Positions 31,383 to 41,586 of a DNA stretch of 64,000 nt are shown piece after piece. The DNA is taken from contig JAGOQS010000002.1 in the NCBI GenBank assembly GCA_017991315.1, positions 310,001-374,000 on the forward strand. The letters run 5' to 3'. The notes beneath the pieces were generated by a model. The model did no database searches and had not been told where the DNA came from. It saw only the letters and a program-made list of their open reading frames with translations. Each line of letters opens with the position of its first letter. Position 1 is the first letter of the stretch. Origin of the DNA: Ferrovibrio sp. GTDB lineage: Bacteria; Pseudomonadota; Alphaproteobacteria; Ferrovibrionales; Ferrovibrionaceae. A program made the translations under genes and the position numbers.

Positions 31383-32408
31383 ATGGCCCCAAGCCAGAGC
31401 CCGAACCAGAGTCCGCCCCCGCCCGCCTCTGCCACCGCTGCCTCCCCCGGTCCCTCGGCCAGCCCGGTTCTCGCGCTGCTGCCCATCCCCATCGATGCCT
31501 GGCGCCAGGGCAATACCGGCATTCCCTTCGCGCATCGCCTCGACTCCGGCAAGCCCGGCCCCAGCGTCACCATCACCGCGCTGATCCATGGCAACGAGGT
31601 CTGCGGTGCCCATGCGCTGGACCTGCTGCTGCGCAGTGGCTTCCGCCCGCTGGTGGGCAAGCTGACGCTGATCTTCTGCAACATCGCCGCCTATATGCGC
31701 TTCGATCCGCAGGAGCCGACCGCCTCGCGCTTCGTGGATGAGGACATGAACCGCGTTTGGAGCGAGGATGTGCTGCGCTCAAGCCGCAGTTCGGTGGAGC
31801 TGGAACGCGCCCGCGAGATCGAGCCGCTGATCCGCGACACGGATTTGCTCCTGGATATCCATTCGATGCAGACGCCCTCGCCGGCGCTGATGCTCTCGGG
31901 GCCGCTGCCCAAGGGCCGTGAGCTTGCCCGCGCCGTCGGGGTGCCGAATTTCGTCGTCGCCGATGAGGGCCACAAGGCCGGCAAGCGCATGCGCGATTAT
32001 GGCGATTTCAGCAATCCGACCAGCGCCAAGAACGCGCTGCTGGTGGAATGCGGCCAGCATTGGGCCGCCGACAGCCGGCCGATGGCGATTGAAACCATGC
32101 TGCGTTTCCTGAAAGCCGCCGGCCAGGCCGATGATGCATTTTTGGCTCAGCATGGCGTGGCACCGATGCCGGCGCAGACGCAGCATTTCGTCGAAGTGAC
32201 CGATGCCGTCACCATCGAGAGCAACGAATTCCGCTTCATCGGCGAATTCACCGGCCTGGAAAGCATCGCGCAGGCTGGCACCGCCATCGCCCAGGATGGC
32301 CCGGTGACGATCCGCACGCCCTATGACGATTGCGTGCTGATCATGCCGACGCGGCGGCTGAAAGCGGGCCAGACCGCGGTGCGGCTCGGCCGGCGGCTCT
32401 CGGCCTAA
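31383..32408 (+). CDS. Succinylglutamate desuccinylase/aspartoacylase-family zinc hydrolase
   Basis: The 341-residue protein is an M14-type zinc deacylase. The first zinc ligands are in ITALIHGNEVCG (HxxE), the third in LLLDIHSMQ, and the catalytic glutamate likely lies in LLVECGQHW. A variable proline-rich N-tail precedes the domain. I chose ATG 31383, since the frame upstream to 31215 is low-quality and the family starts nearby. The substrate (N-acyl amino acid) is not evident. The next gene, an AbrB-family membrane protein, starts 15 bases after its stop and is probably cotranscribed. Confidence 0.82.
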   Translation: MAPSQSPNQSPPPPASATAASPGPSASPVLALLPIPIDAWRQGNTGIPFAHRLDSGKPGPSVTITALIHGNEVCGAHALDLLLRSGFRPLVGKLTLIFCNIAAYMRFDPQEPTASRFVDEDMNRVWSEDVLRSSRSSVELERAREIEPLIRDTDLLLDIHSMQTPSPALMLSGPLPKGRELARAVGVPNFVVADEGHKAGKRMRDYGDFSNPTSAKNALLVECGQHWAADSRPMAIETMLRFLKAAGQADDAFLAQHGVAPMPAQTQHFVEVTDAVTIESNEFRFIGEFTGLESIAQAGTAIAQDGPVTIRTPYDDCVLIMPTRRLKAGQTAVRLGRRLSA

Positions 32409-32422
32409 GCCAGCTTGATCCC

Positions 32423-33505
32423 GTGGCAATAGCCCGCCCCACCCCGCAACTGACGCCCAGGCTGATCGCCGCCACGGCCTTCACGCTCGGCGTCGGCGCA
32501 GTGGGCGGTGCGCTGTTCCTGTGGCTGCGCGTGCCGCTGGCCTGGATGCTCGGCGCCATGTGCTTCGTGGCGCCGCTGGCGCTGTTCGGGCGGCCGAAGC
32601 GGCTGCCGGTGTTTGTCGACATGCGGCTGCGCGAGCTGATGGTCACGGTGCTCGGCGTCATGCTCGGCTCGGCCTTCACGCCGGAAATGCTGCGGCATTG
32701 GAGCGAATGGCTCGGCCTGATGGCGCTGATGCTGGTCTATGTGCCGATCGCTACGGCGGTCTGCTACTGGGTGTTCCGCAAGGGCGGCAACCTCGATCCG
32801 GTGACCAGCTATTTCGCCGCCACGCCGGGCGGCTTGCAGGAAATGACCATGGTGGGCGAAGCCATGGGCGGCAATGCGCGCTCCATCGTGCTGTGCCATG
32901 CCATCCGCATCTTCGTCACGGTGATGACGATTCCCTTCTACTTCCGCCTCGTCGAAGGCTTCTATGTGCCGCCGATGACGCCCGGCCCCGGCGTCAGCGC
33001 CATGGCCCTTGATGACGGCCTGCTGCTGGTCGGCTGCGGCCTGGTCGGCTGGGCACTGGCGCGGCGGCTGAAGCTGCCGGCCTCGCAATTGCTTGGGCCG
33101 ATGATCTGCTCGGCTTTCGTGCATCTGATGGGCTGGTCGGCGGCCAAGCCGCCGCCGGAAATCGTCGCCATCGCTCAAGTCGTGGTCGGCTGCTCGCTCG
33201 GCTGCCGCTTCGCCGGCACGGCTTTGCGCGAAGTCGGGCGGCTGGCCAAGCTGGCGCTGATCTCGACGCTGGTGATGATCGCGCTGGCGGTCGGGCTCAC
33301 CACGCTGGCCGCCGGGCCGCTCGGCTTCTCGCGCGAAACCCTGATCCTGGTGCTGGCGCCGGGTGGGCTCGCGGAAATGAGCCTTGTGGCGCTGGCGCTT
33401 GGCGTCGAGGTCGCCATCGTTTCCTCGATGCACGTGTTCCGCATCATGGTGGTGGTGGTGCTGGCACCGCAGGCATTCCGCCTGTTCAAGCTGAAGGCAG
33501 ATTAG
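32423..33505 (+). CDS. AbrB-family (COG3180) multi-pass membrane protein
   Basis: The 360-residue protein has about nine transmembrane helices in two similar halves. Each half carries the diagnostic blocks: WMLGAMCFVAPLALFG then YFAATPGGLQEMTMVGEAMG in the first, and LLGPMICSAFVHLMG then LAPGGLAEMSLVALALG in the second. The family name AbrB comes from an E. coli gene that affects aidB expression, not from a DNA-binding domain; proteins of this type resemble permeases. A GTG at 32423 is the best start. It follows the deacylase gene closely, so transport of a substrate of that enzyme is possible. Confidence 0.85.
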   Translation: MAIARPTPQLTPRLIAATAFTLGVGAVGGALFLWLRVPLAWMLGAMCFVAPLALFGRPKRLPVFVDMRLRELMVTVLGVMLGSAFTPEMLRHWSEWLGLMALMLVYVPIATAVCYWVFRKGGNLDPVTSYFAATPGGLQEMTMVGEAMGGNARSIVLCHAIRIFVTVMTIPFYFRLVEGFYVPPMTPGPGVSAMALDDGLLLVGCGLVGWALARRLKLPASQLLGPMICSAFVHLMGWSAAKPPPEIVAIAQVVVGCSLGCRFAGTALREVGRLAKLALISTLVMIALAVGLTTLAAGPLGFSRETLILVLAPGGLAEMSLVALALGVEVAIVSSMHVFRIMVVVVLAPQAFRLFKLKAD

Positions 33506-33524
33506 CGCCCAGGTCTTTTACTGC

Positions 33525-34289
33525 CTAGGCGCGGGCCAGGATGAACAGCCGGCGGAACGGAAACAGCGTGCTGCCATTGGCTTCCTTCGGGTAGGCTTTC
33601 GCGATGCGGGCGCGGTAATCGGCTTCGAAAGCGGCGCGCTCCTCGCCCGCCAGCGCATCCAGCAGCGGCTTCAGCGCAGAGCCCTTGGTGAATTCCGCCA
33701 CCGGATTCTCGCCCGTCAGCACCTGGGTATATTCGGTTTCCCAGATATGCAGTTCGGCCACCTTGTCGTGCAGCAAACGCCAGTAGAAACCCGGCTCGGA
33801 AACCGGGTTGCGCCGCAGCAACGGCAGCAGCTTCGGCGCCCAGGGACCGGCCTCGGCGGCGGCCAGGATATTGGTATGCGAGGGGGCGGCGAAATTGCGC
33901 GGCATCTGCACCGCCATGTAGCCGCCGGGCTTCACGGTCTTGAGCAAGCTCGGAAACAACGTCTCATGGCTGCCGAGCCAATGCAGCGCGGCGTTGGAAT
34001 AAAGCAGGTCCACCGGCTCGGCCGGCCGCCACTCGGCGAATGACGCTTCGACATAGCTGGCTTGCGGGTATTGTGCGCGCGCCTTGGCCAGCATTTCCGG
34101 GGAGGAATCGACGCCGGTGATTTTGGCGTCCGGCCAGCGGGCCAGGAACAGCGGCGTCAGGTTGCCGGCGCCGCAGCCCATATCCACAACACTGGCCGGG
34201 CTGGCGAGCGGCACGCGCTGCAACAGGTCGATGGCGGGCTGCAGGCGTTCGCCGGCAAATTTCAGGTATTGCGTCGGGTCCCAGGTCAT
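33525..34289 (-). CDS. tam: Trans-aconitate 2-methyltransferase-type SAM methyltransferase
   Basis: The 254-residue protein matches the Tam layout: MTWDPTQYLKFAGERLQPA at the N-terminus, SAM motif I VVDMGCGAGNLTPLF near residue 35, IDLLYSNAALHWLGSHETLF and MAVQMPRN. Tam methylates trans-aconitate, a toxic by-product that inhibits aconitase. It is divergent from the thioesterase gene with 45 bases between their starts. Confidence 0.88.
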   Translation of the reverse strand: MTWDPTQYLKFAGERLQPAIDLLQRVPLASPASVVDMGCGAGNLTPLFLARWPDAKITGVDSSPEMLAKARAQYPQASYVEASFAEWRPAEPVDLLYSNAALHWLGSHETLFPSLLKTVKPGGYMAVQMPRNFAAPSHTNILAAAEAGPWAPKLLPLLRRNPVSEPGFYWRLLHDKVAELHIWETEYTQVLTGENPVAEFTKGSALKPLLDALAGEERAAFEADYRARIAKAYPKEANGSTLFPFRRLFILARA

Positions 34290-34334
34290 GCCACTAGCGT
34301 ACTAGAGGAAACGGTTTCGCCAAGGGATTTCGGG

Positions 34335-34838
34335 ATGAATTCTTCTCAAGCCGCCATCACTTTCGATCAACCCATGCAGCTTACCGGCATGCGCGTGCTG
34401 CCAGAGCATATCGATGCCAACGGGCATATGAATGTCGGCTATTACAACGTCATCTTCGATCAGGCGCTGGACAAGCTGTTCGTACCGTTCGATCTCGACT
34501 GGAGCTACGTGCAGCGCACCAACCTCTCCACCTTCGTGCTGGAGACCCATGTCTGCTATCTGCAAGAGGTAGTGGAAGGCGATGAGCTGCGCTTCAGCTT
34601 CCAGCTCCTTGGCGCCGATGCCAAGCGGCTGCATTACTTCATCGCCATGCATCACGCCGAGAAAGGCTATCTCGCCGCGACATCCGAGCAGGTGCTGGTG
34701 CATGTCGATCTCGGCACGCGGCGCTCGACGCCCTTCCTGCCCGAGCATCAGGACTTGTTCAGCAAAATGCTCGAAGGTCATGCCAAACTGCCCAAGCCGG
34801 AACAGGCCGGCCGCAGCCTGGGGCTGACGAAGAAATAA
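34335..34838 (+). CDS. 4HBT-like thioesterase (carnitine-type), hotdog fold
   Basis: The 167-residue protein has the acyl-CoA thioesterase signature LPEHIDANGHMNVGYYNVIFDQALD near residue 22, in which the aspartate is the likely catalytic residue. The stretch ETHVCYLQEVVEGDELRFSF is typical of the thioesterase_2/4HBT-like group often fused to carnitine dehydrogenase. ATG 34335 follows GGGAT. The substrate is unknown. Its stop nearly touches the convergent cupin gene (3 bp between ends). Confidence 0.8.
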   Translation: MNSSQAAITFDQPMQLTGMRVLPEHIDANGHMNVGYYNVIFDQALDKLFVPFDLDWSYVQRTNLSTFVLETHVCYLQEVVEGDELRFSFQLLGADAKRLHYFIAMHHAEKGYLAATSEQVLVHVDLGTRRSTPFLPEHQDLFSKMLEGHAKLPKPEQAGRSLGLTKK

Positions 34839-34840
34839 CC

Positions 34841-35125
34841 CTAGAGCTTGATCTCGACTTCGACGAAGGCCATCGGCGCGCTGCCGGCGTTGATCACGTC
34901 ATGCGCCACGCCCTTGGGCCGCGAGTAGCTGCCGCCCGCCTGCATCTCGACAATGCTTTCCGCACCATCGGCGCCGATGATCCTGAGCCGCGCATCGGTG
35001 AGATAGGTCACCACATAGGGATATTCATGCACATGGTGGCCGGTGGCGGCGCCCGGTGCGAAATCCCAGCGCGTCACCCGCACGCGCTCATCATCCACCT
35101 GCTGGGTCGGTACGGCTTGCGGCAT
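34841..35125 (-). CDS. Small single-domain cupin protein
   Basis: The 94-residue protein is a cupin: the first motif GAATGHHVHEYPYVVTYLTD carries the metal-binding histidines and glutamate, and the second is SRPKGVAHDVINAG. Its size suggests a metal-binding isomerase, dioxygenase or simply a small storage-type cupin; no substrate can be assigned. I start at ATG 35125, which follows AGGAGAC, rather than the ATG 24 bases upstream. Confidence 0.82.
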   Translation of the reverse strand: MPQAVPTQQVDDERVRVTRWDFAPGAATGHHVHEYPYVVTYLTDARLRIIGADGAESIVEMQAGGSYSRPKGVAHDVINAGSAPMAFVEVEIKL

Positions 35126-35165
35126 GGCAGTCTCCTGGGCTTTGTTCAAACCAGATAAGCGGGGT

Positions 35166-35996
35166 TCAAACCGGATCGGCGGGCTTCTTCTGGCGCTGCG
35201 AGTAAGGCGGGCGTTTCGGCCGGCCGAGTGCCAGCGCCTTGATCATGCCGCGCAAGGTCTGCACTTCCTGCGCCGCCATCGGGATGCGCTGCAGCAGGTT
35301 ACGCAGGTTGCGCAGGATGGCCTCCTTCTTCGGCGCGATATTGTGGAAGAAGCCGGCTTCCTCCAGTTCCTCGGCGAAGTGGCGGTAAAGCCCCTCCACT
35401 TCCTCCTGGCTGGCCCAGCCGCCATAGGCGTTGTCGAGCACCAGAGGCGCCGTGGTATCCGCTGCCGTGAACCATTCATAGCCGATCAGCAGCACGGCTT
35501 GCGCCAGGTTCAGCGACGAGAAACCGGGATTGAGCGGCACGCTGATCGCCACATCGGCCAGCGCCACATGGTCGTTATCGAGTCCGGTGCGTTCCGGGCC
35601 GAACAGAATGCCGACGCGGCGGCCCTCCGCCATGTCGGCACGTATCATCGCCGCCGCCTCGCGCGGCGTCGCCACCGGCTTCATCATGTCGCGGTGCCGC
35701 GCCGTGGTGGCATAGATGCGGTGCATGTCGGCCACCGCATCGGGTACGGTCTTGAACAGGCTGACCGCATCCAGCACCGGATCAGCACGGCTCGCCAGCA
35801 CATAGGCCGCCGGGTTGGGCCAGCCGTCGCGCGGGTTCACCAGGCGCATCTCGGTGAGCGCGCAATTCAGCATGGCGCGCGCCGCCGCGCCGATATTCTC
35901 GCCAAGCTGCGGCTCCACCAGGATCACCGCCGGGCCGCGATGCAGCGGCCCCGGCGGTGCCAGGTCTCCCAGTTTCGGCCGATGCGTGCCGGCCAT
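35166..35996 (-). CDS. trmJ: tRNA (cytidine/uridine-2'-O)-methyltransferase TrmJ (SPOUT)
   Basis: The 276-residue SPOUT-class enzyme has the family motifs ILVEPQLGENIGAAARAM near residue 25, VGILFGPERTGLDNDH and VPLNPGFSSLNLAQAV, which builds the SAM knot. TrmJ makes Cm32/Um32 in tRNA anticodon loops. It starts 4 bases beyond the cimA stop, so it is the third gene of a nadE-cimA-trmJ run on the minus strand. Confidence 0.9.
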   Translation of the reverse strand: MAGTHRPKLGDLAPPGPLHRGPAVILVEPQLGENIGAAARAMLNCALTEMRLVNPRDGWPNPAAYVLASRADPVLDAVSLFKTVPDAVADMHRIYATTARHRDMMKPVATPREAAAMIRADMAEGRRVGILFGPERTGLDNDHVALADVAISVPLNPGFSSLNLAQAVLLIGYEWFTAADTTAPLVLDNAYGGWASQEEVEGLYRHFAEELEEAGFFHNIAPKKEAILRNLRNLLQRIPMAAQEVQTLRGMIKALALGRPKRPPYSQRQKKPADPV

Positions 35997-36000
35997 TGCT

Positions 36001-37611
36001 TCAGAGGCGCGAAGCGGGTGCGCCGTCGCGCAGCAGCTTCCAGTTGATGCTATCCATCAGCGCCACGAAAGCCGCATCGACGATATTCGGCGACACGCCC
36101 ACCGTGGCCCAGCGGTTGCCCTGGCCATCAGCGCTCTCGATCATCACGCGCGTGGTCGCCTCGGTGCCGCCATTGAGGATACGCACCTTGAAATCGACCA
36201 GCCGCAGATCATCGAGATAGCTCTGGAAGCGGCCCAGATCCTTGCGCAGGGCATGGTCCAGCGCGTTGACCGGGCCGTTGCCTTCCGCCACCGAGAACAG
36301 GGTCTCGCCATCCACGTTCAGCTTCACCGTGGCTTCCGACACGGTGACGAGTTCGCCCTTGGCATTGAAACGCCGCTCCACCATGACGCGGAAACTGCGC
36401 ACGCGGAAATATTCCGGCAACAGTCCCAGCGCGCGCCGCGCCAGCATCTCGAAGCTGGCCTCGGCGCCATCATAGGAATAGCCCTCGGACTCGCGCTGCT
36501 TCACTTCCTCGAGCAGGCTGCCGAGGCGCGGATCGGCGGCATCATACGGGATGCCGGCTTCATCCAGACGCACCAGCAGGTTGGAACGCCCCGCCTGGTC
36601 CGACATCACCACATGGCGGCGATTGCCGACGGTTTCCGGCGGCACATGCTCGTAGGTCTTGGGGTCCTTCATCACCGCCGAGACATGCAGGCCGCCCTTA
36701 TGCGCGAAGGCCGAGGCACCGACATAGGCGGCGTGGCGGTTCGGCGCCCGGTTCAACAGCTCGTCCAGCACGCGGGAAGTAGCCGTGAGATGGGTCAAGT
36801 CCTGTTCGCTCAGGCCGATATCGACATGCTCTGCGAACCAGGGCTTGAGCATCAGCGACGGGATCAAGGCGATCAGGTTGGCATTGCCGCAGCGTTCGCC
36901 AAGCCCGTTCAGCGTGCCCTGCACCTGGCGCACGCCGGCCTTCACGGCGGCCAGCGTATTGGCCACCGCATTCTCGGTGTCGTTATGGGTGTGGATGCCA
37001 AGCCGGCTGCCATCACCAAGCTTCTGCACCACTTCGCCGACGATGCGCTCGACCTCGTAGGGCATGGTGCCGCCATTGGTGTCGCACAGCACCGCCCAGC
37101 GCGCACCGGCATCCAGCGCGGCCCGAAGGCAATCCAGCGCGAAGCCGGGATTGGCCTTATAGCCATCAAAGAAATGCTCGGCGTCATACATCGCCTCGCC
37201 GAAACGGGCATGGGCGGCAGCGATGCTGTCGGCGATCAGTTCGATATTCTCACTGAGCGGGATGCCAAGCGCGATATCGACCTGGAAATCCCACGACTTG
37301 CCAACCAGGCAGGCGGCATCGGCCTGGGCGTTGAAGATCGCGGCGAGGCCGGGATCGTTGGCTGCCGAGCGGCCGGGCCGCTTGGTCATGCCGAAAGCCA
37401 CGAACTTCGCCCGCTTCAACGCCGGCTTGGCGGCGAAGAATTCGGTGTCGGTGGGGTTGGCGCCCGGCCAGCCGCCTTCGATATAGGCGACGCCGAGTTT
37501 GTCCAGCGCCTTGGCGATGCTGCGCTTGTCCTGGGTGGAGAAATCCACGCCCTGGGTCTGGGCGCCATCGCGCAACGTGGTGTCGAAGAGGTAAACGCGG
37601 TCCTTGGTCAT
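36001..37611 (-). CDS. cimA: Citramalate synthase
   Basis: The enzyme condenses pyruvate with acetyl-CoA to citramalate, a route to isoleucine that bypasses threonine deaminase. The 536-residue protein has the HMGL-like barrel (YLFDTTLRDGAQTQG at the start, HTHNDTENAVANTL with the metal ligands) and a C-terminal LeuA-type regulatory dimer domain at about residues 395-530. The start overlaps the nadE stop by four bases (ATGA), so the pair is coupled. It lacks the features of 2-isopropylmalate synthase. Confidence 0.92.
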   Translation of the reverse strand: MTKDRVYLFDTTLRDGAQTQGVDFSTQDKRSIAKALDKLGVAYIEGGWPGANPTDTEFFAAKPALKRAKFVAFGMTKRPGRSAANDPGLAAIFNAQADAACLVGKSWDFQVDIALGIPLSENIELIADSIAAAHARFGEAMYDAEHFFDGYKANPGFALDCLRAALDAGARWAVLCDTNGGTMPYEVERIVGEVVQKLGDGSRLGIHTHNDTENAVANTLAAVKAGVRQVQGTLNGLGERCGNANLIALIPSLMLKPWFAEHVDIGLSEQDLTHLTATSRVLDELLNRAPNRHAAYVGASAFAHKGGLHVSAVMKDPKTYEHVPPETVGNRRHVVMSDQAGRSNLLVRLDEAGIPYDAADPRLGSLLEEVKQRESEGYSYDGAEASFEMLARRALGLLPEYFRVRSFRVMVERRFNAKGELVTVSEATVKLNVDGETLFSVAEGNGPVNALDHALRKDLGRFQSYLDDLRLVDFKVRILNGGTEATTRVMIESADGQGNRWATVGVSPNIVDAAFVALMDSINWKLLRDGAPASRL

Positions 37612-39275
37612 GATGGGGTCGGGTCCCGGAATGCATTCGTAATCGGATAGCGACGATCCCGGCCGAAATTCCGTGCCGTGATCTTCACACCGGGCGGCGC
37701 CTGGCGGCGCTTGTATTCCGCGATGTACAGCAGATGCTGCACGCGGCGCACCACCGCTTCAGGCTGTCCGCTGGCCACGATCTCAGCGACGGAGAGTTCC
37801 CGCTCCACCAGCATTTCCAGGATCGCATCAAGCTGCTCGTAGGGTGGCAGGCTGTCCTGGTCGGTCTGGTCCTCGCGGAGTTCCGCGCTGGGTGGCCTGG
37901 TGATAATTCGCTCGGGTATCACCCGGCCTTCCGGCCCCATCGCGTCCATTGGAATATGCTGGTTGCGCCAGCGCGACAGCTCGAAGACGGTCATCTTGTA
38001 CACGTCCTTGAGCACGGAATAGCCGCCGCACATATCGCCATAAAGCGTGGCATAGCCGACGCTCATTTCCGACTTGTTGCCGGTGGTCAGCACCATATGG
38101 CCAAACTTGTTGCTCAAGGCCATCAGCGTGACGCCACGGATGCGGCTTTGCAGATTCTCTTCCGTCAGGTCGCTGTTGCGGCCTGCGAAGGCCGGCGCCA
38201 GCATTTCACTGAATGCAGCAACACCGGGTTCGATGGGAATAGTCTCGTAGGTGCAGCCGAGCGCACGCGCGCATTCGGCGGCGTCATCCAGGCTGATTTG
38301 TGCCGTGTAGCGCGAGGGCAGCATCACACAGCGCACGCGGTCGGCGCCCAGCGCATCGACGGCCACGGCAGCGGAAAGCGCGCTGTCGATACCGCCCGAG
38401 AGGCCCAGCACCACGCCCGGAAAACGGTTGGCATTCACATAGTCGCGCAAACCCAGCACCATGGCGCCATAGATCGAAGCCAGGCGGTCGAGCGGCTTGG
38501 CAATCGTGCCCTTGGCGCAAGCCCAACCCTCGCCCTCGCGGCGCCAGTCGGTGATGGCGATGTCTTCGACAAATTCCGGCTGGCGCAGCGCCATGCTGCG
38601 GTCAGCATTGAGCACGAAAGACGCGCCGTCGAAGACCAGTTCATCCTGCCCGCCGACGCGGTTGAGATAGATCAGCGGCAGGCCGGTCTCGACCACGCGG
38701 GCAACGCCCAGCGTCAGGCGCTGGTCCCATTTGCCGGCCTCGAAGGGCGAGCCGTTCGGCACGATCAGCAGTTCGGCGCCGGTCTCGGCTAGGCATTCGG
38801 CCACATCCGCCGACCACATATCCTCGCAGATCATAACGCCGAGCCGCACGCCACGGAACACCATCGGGCCGGGCAGCGGCCCGGCGGCAAAGACGCGCTT
38901 CTCGTCGAACACGCCATAATTAGGCAGGTCGTATTTGTAGCGCACCGCCACGATCTCGCCGCCATCCAGCAGCATCGCGGCATTGTAGAGCTTGCCGCCA
39001 TCCACCCAGGGCGACGACACCAGCAGACCGGGGCCGCCATCCTTGGTCTGTGCCGCCAGCGCCCGCACCGCCTGCTCGCATTCCCGCTGCACCGCCGGGC
39101 GCAGCACCAGGTCCTCCGGCGGGTAGCCAATGATGCACAGCTCCGGCAGCACCACCAGGTCCGCCCCCTTGGCGGCAGCCGCCGCCCGCGCCGTCTCGAT
39201 ACGGCGGCGGTTGCCGGCGATGTCCCCCATCACGGCATTGGTCTGGGCCAGGGCGATTTTCAGGGAATTTGTCAT
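37608..39275 (-). CDS. nadE: Glutamine-dependent NAD+ synthetase
   Basis: This 555-residue enzyme amidates nicotinate adenine dinucleotide to NAD+ using glutamine. The N-terminal nitrilase-type glutaminase (about 1-260) shows VVLPELCIIGYPPEDLVLR and the cysteine region LGVMICEDMWSA; the C-terminal ATP pyrophosphatase has VVLGLSGGIDSALSAAVA and MLPSRYTA. I start at ATG 39275; a GTG 12 bases upstream is open too. It is coupled to cimA. pncB, another NAD-pathway gene, lies 3.5 kb away in the same orientation. Confidence 0.95.
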   Translation of the reverse strand: MTNSLKIALAQTNAVMGDIAGNRRRIETARAAAAAKGADLVVLPELCIIGYPPEDLVLRPAVQRECEQAVRALAAQTKDGGPGLLVSSPWVDGGKLYNAAMLLDGGEIVAVRYKYDLPNYGVFDEKRVFAAGPLPGPMVFRGVRLGVMICEDMWSADVAECLAETGAELLIVPNGSPFEAGKWDQRLTLGVARVVETGLPLIYLNRVGGQDELVFDGASFVLNADRSMALRQPEFVEDIAITDWRREGEGWACAKGTIAKPLDRLASIYGAMVLGLRDYVNANRFPGVVLGLSGGIDSALSAAVAVDALGADRVRCVMLPSRYTAQISLDDAAECARALGCTYETIPIEPGVAAFSEMLAPAFAGRNSDLTEENLQSRIRGVTLMALSNKFGHMVLTTGNKSEMSVGYATLYGDMCGGYSVLKDVYKMTVFELSRWRNQHIPMDAMGPEGRVIPERIITRPPSAELREDQTDQDSLPPYEQLDAILEMLVERELSVAEIVASGQPEAVVRRVQHLLYIAEYKRRQAPPGVKITARNFGRDRRYPITNAFRDPTPS

Positions 39276-39361
39276 GGTGCTAGACACTTAACGCCACGAC
39301 AGGCTTACCGCAATGCCCGGCTTGGGGTAGTCTGTCCGACAAATCGACCAGGGAGGAAATC

Positions 39362-40372
<1,011 letters not shown>

Positions 40373-40403
40373 TCAGCCCAAGAAAGTCATACGGAGGAAA
40401 CCC

Positions 40404-41390
40404 ATGCTTACCCGTCGCCATTTCGTCCAGGCGGGCGCCGCCACGGCCGCGCTCACCGCCCTGCCCGGCCTCTCGCGTGCTCAAACCTGGAATCCGACCC
40501 AGACCGTCACCATGGTGGTGCCTTATCCGGCTGGCGGCCCGACCGACGCGCTCGCCCGCCTGGTGGGCCAGGAAATCGCCAAGGATCTCGGTCAGCAGGT
40601 GATCGTTGAGAATGTGCCCGGTGGTGCCGGCGCCATCGGCTCGGTGAAAGTGGCGCGCGGCCCGGCGGATGGCCATATGCTGCTCACTTCCACCAACCAG
40701 ACCCATGCCACCAACATCTCGCTGCTGCCCAATGGCGGCGGCTATGATCCGGTGAAGGATTTCGCGCCCATCGCGCTGCTGGCCGACCTGCAGCATATCC
40801 TGGTGGTGAAGAACGACCTGCCGGTGAAAAACTTCGCCGAGTTCCTGGCCCTGGCCAAGGCGCAGCCCGGCAAGCTGAATTGCGGCTCCACCGGCCCGGG
40901 CTCGGCGTCGCATCTGGCGCTCGAATTGTTCAAGGTGAAAGCGGGTGTCGACCTCACCCATGTTGCCTACAAGGGTTCGGCGCCGTTGCTGCAGGACCTG
41001 CTCGGCGGCCATGTCGATTGCAGCTTCGCCACCACGCCCACGGTGCTCGGCCAGGTGCAGACGGCTAAGCTGCGCGCCATCGCCGTGGCCTCGCCGAACC
41101 GCTCGCCGCATCTGCCCGAACTGCCGACCATCGCCCAGGGGGGCGTGGCCGGCGTGGAAGCCGATGCCTGGCTCGCCATCTTCGCCCCGGCCGCGACGCC
41201 GGCCGCGGCGCTGGCACGCTATCGCGGCCTGGTGCTGGAAGCGATGAAGAAGGAAAGCGTGCGCGAAACCTTCACCAAACAGGGCATGACGGTGAATGTG
41301 CGCGATGCCGACAACTTCGCCAAATTCCAGCAGGAAGACATCAAGCGCTGGGCCGAGGTGATCCGCGTCGCCAATGTTAAGGCCGAGTAA
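40404..41390 (+). CDS. Tripartite tricarboxylate transporter substrate-binding protein (TctC/Bug family)
   Basis: The 328-residue periplasmic binding protein has a signal peptide of likely Tat type (TRRHFVQAGAATAALTAL, cleaved after SRA). The family cores MVVPYPAGGPTDALARLV, NVPGGAGAIGSVKVARGPADGHMLL and CGSTGPGSASHLALELFK are typical of Bug proteins. No membrane TctA/TctB genes are nearby, as is common for orphan Bug proteins. ATG 40404 follows CGGAGGAAA. It is 31 bases after the oxidoreductase and probably cotranscribed; the ligand is not predictable. Confidence 0.9.
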   Translation: MLTRRHFVQAGAATAALTALPGLSRAQTWNPTQTVTMVVPYPAGGPTDALARLVGQEIAKDLGQQVIVENVPGGAGAIGSVKVARGPADGHMLLTSTNQTHATNISLLPNGGGYDPVKDFAPIALLADLQHILVVKNDLPVKNFAEFLALAKAQPGKLNCGSTGPGSASHLALELFKVKAGVDLTHVAYKGSAPLLQDLLGGHVDCSFATTPTVLGQVQTAKLRAIAVASPNRSPHLPELPTIAQGGVAGVEADAWLAIFAPAATPAAALARYRGLVLEAMKKESVRETFTKQGMTVNVRDADNFAKFQQEDIKRWAEVIRVANVKAE

Positions 41391-41411
41391 CGCCGGCTGA
41401 CCGCCATCTAA

Positions 41412-41443
41412 GGCGCCTCGCGAACCCATGATCGCGAGGCGCC
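41412..41443. terminator. Perfect 12-bp hairpin downstream of the Bug-family gene
   Basis: GGCGCCTCGCGA (41412-41423) and TCGCGAGGCGCC (41432-41443) face each other over an 8-base loop. No T-tract follows, so it may be an mRNA-stabilising or bidirectional stop structure rather than a classic intrinsic terminator. Confidence 0.55.
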
Positions 41444-41586
41444 ACCACTCCAGCTACAGAAAAGCATCAGCAGACCACCCCCGGTTGCGGCCAGTTTTCG
41501 TCTCGGAATTAGCGATAAATAGCTGCGTCCGGCCGGCATTGGCGCGGTATATAGGGCCGTGAGCCCTGCCGAGCCTTTAATTTCCC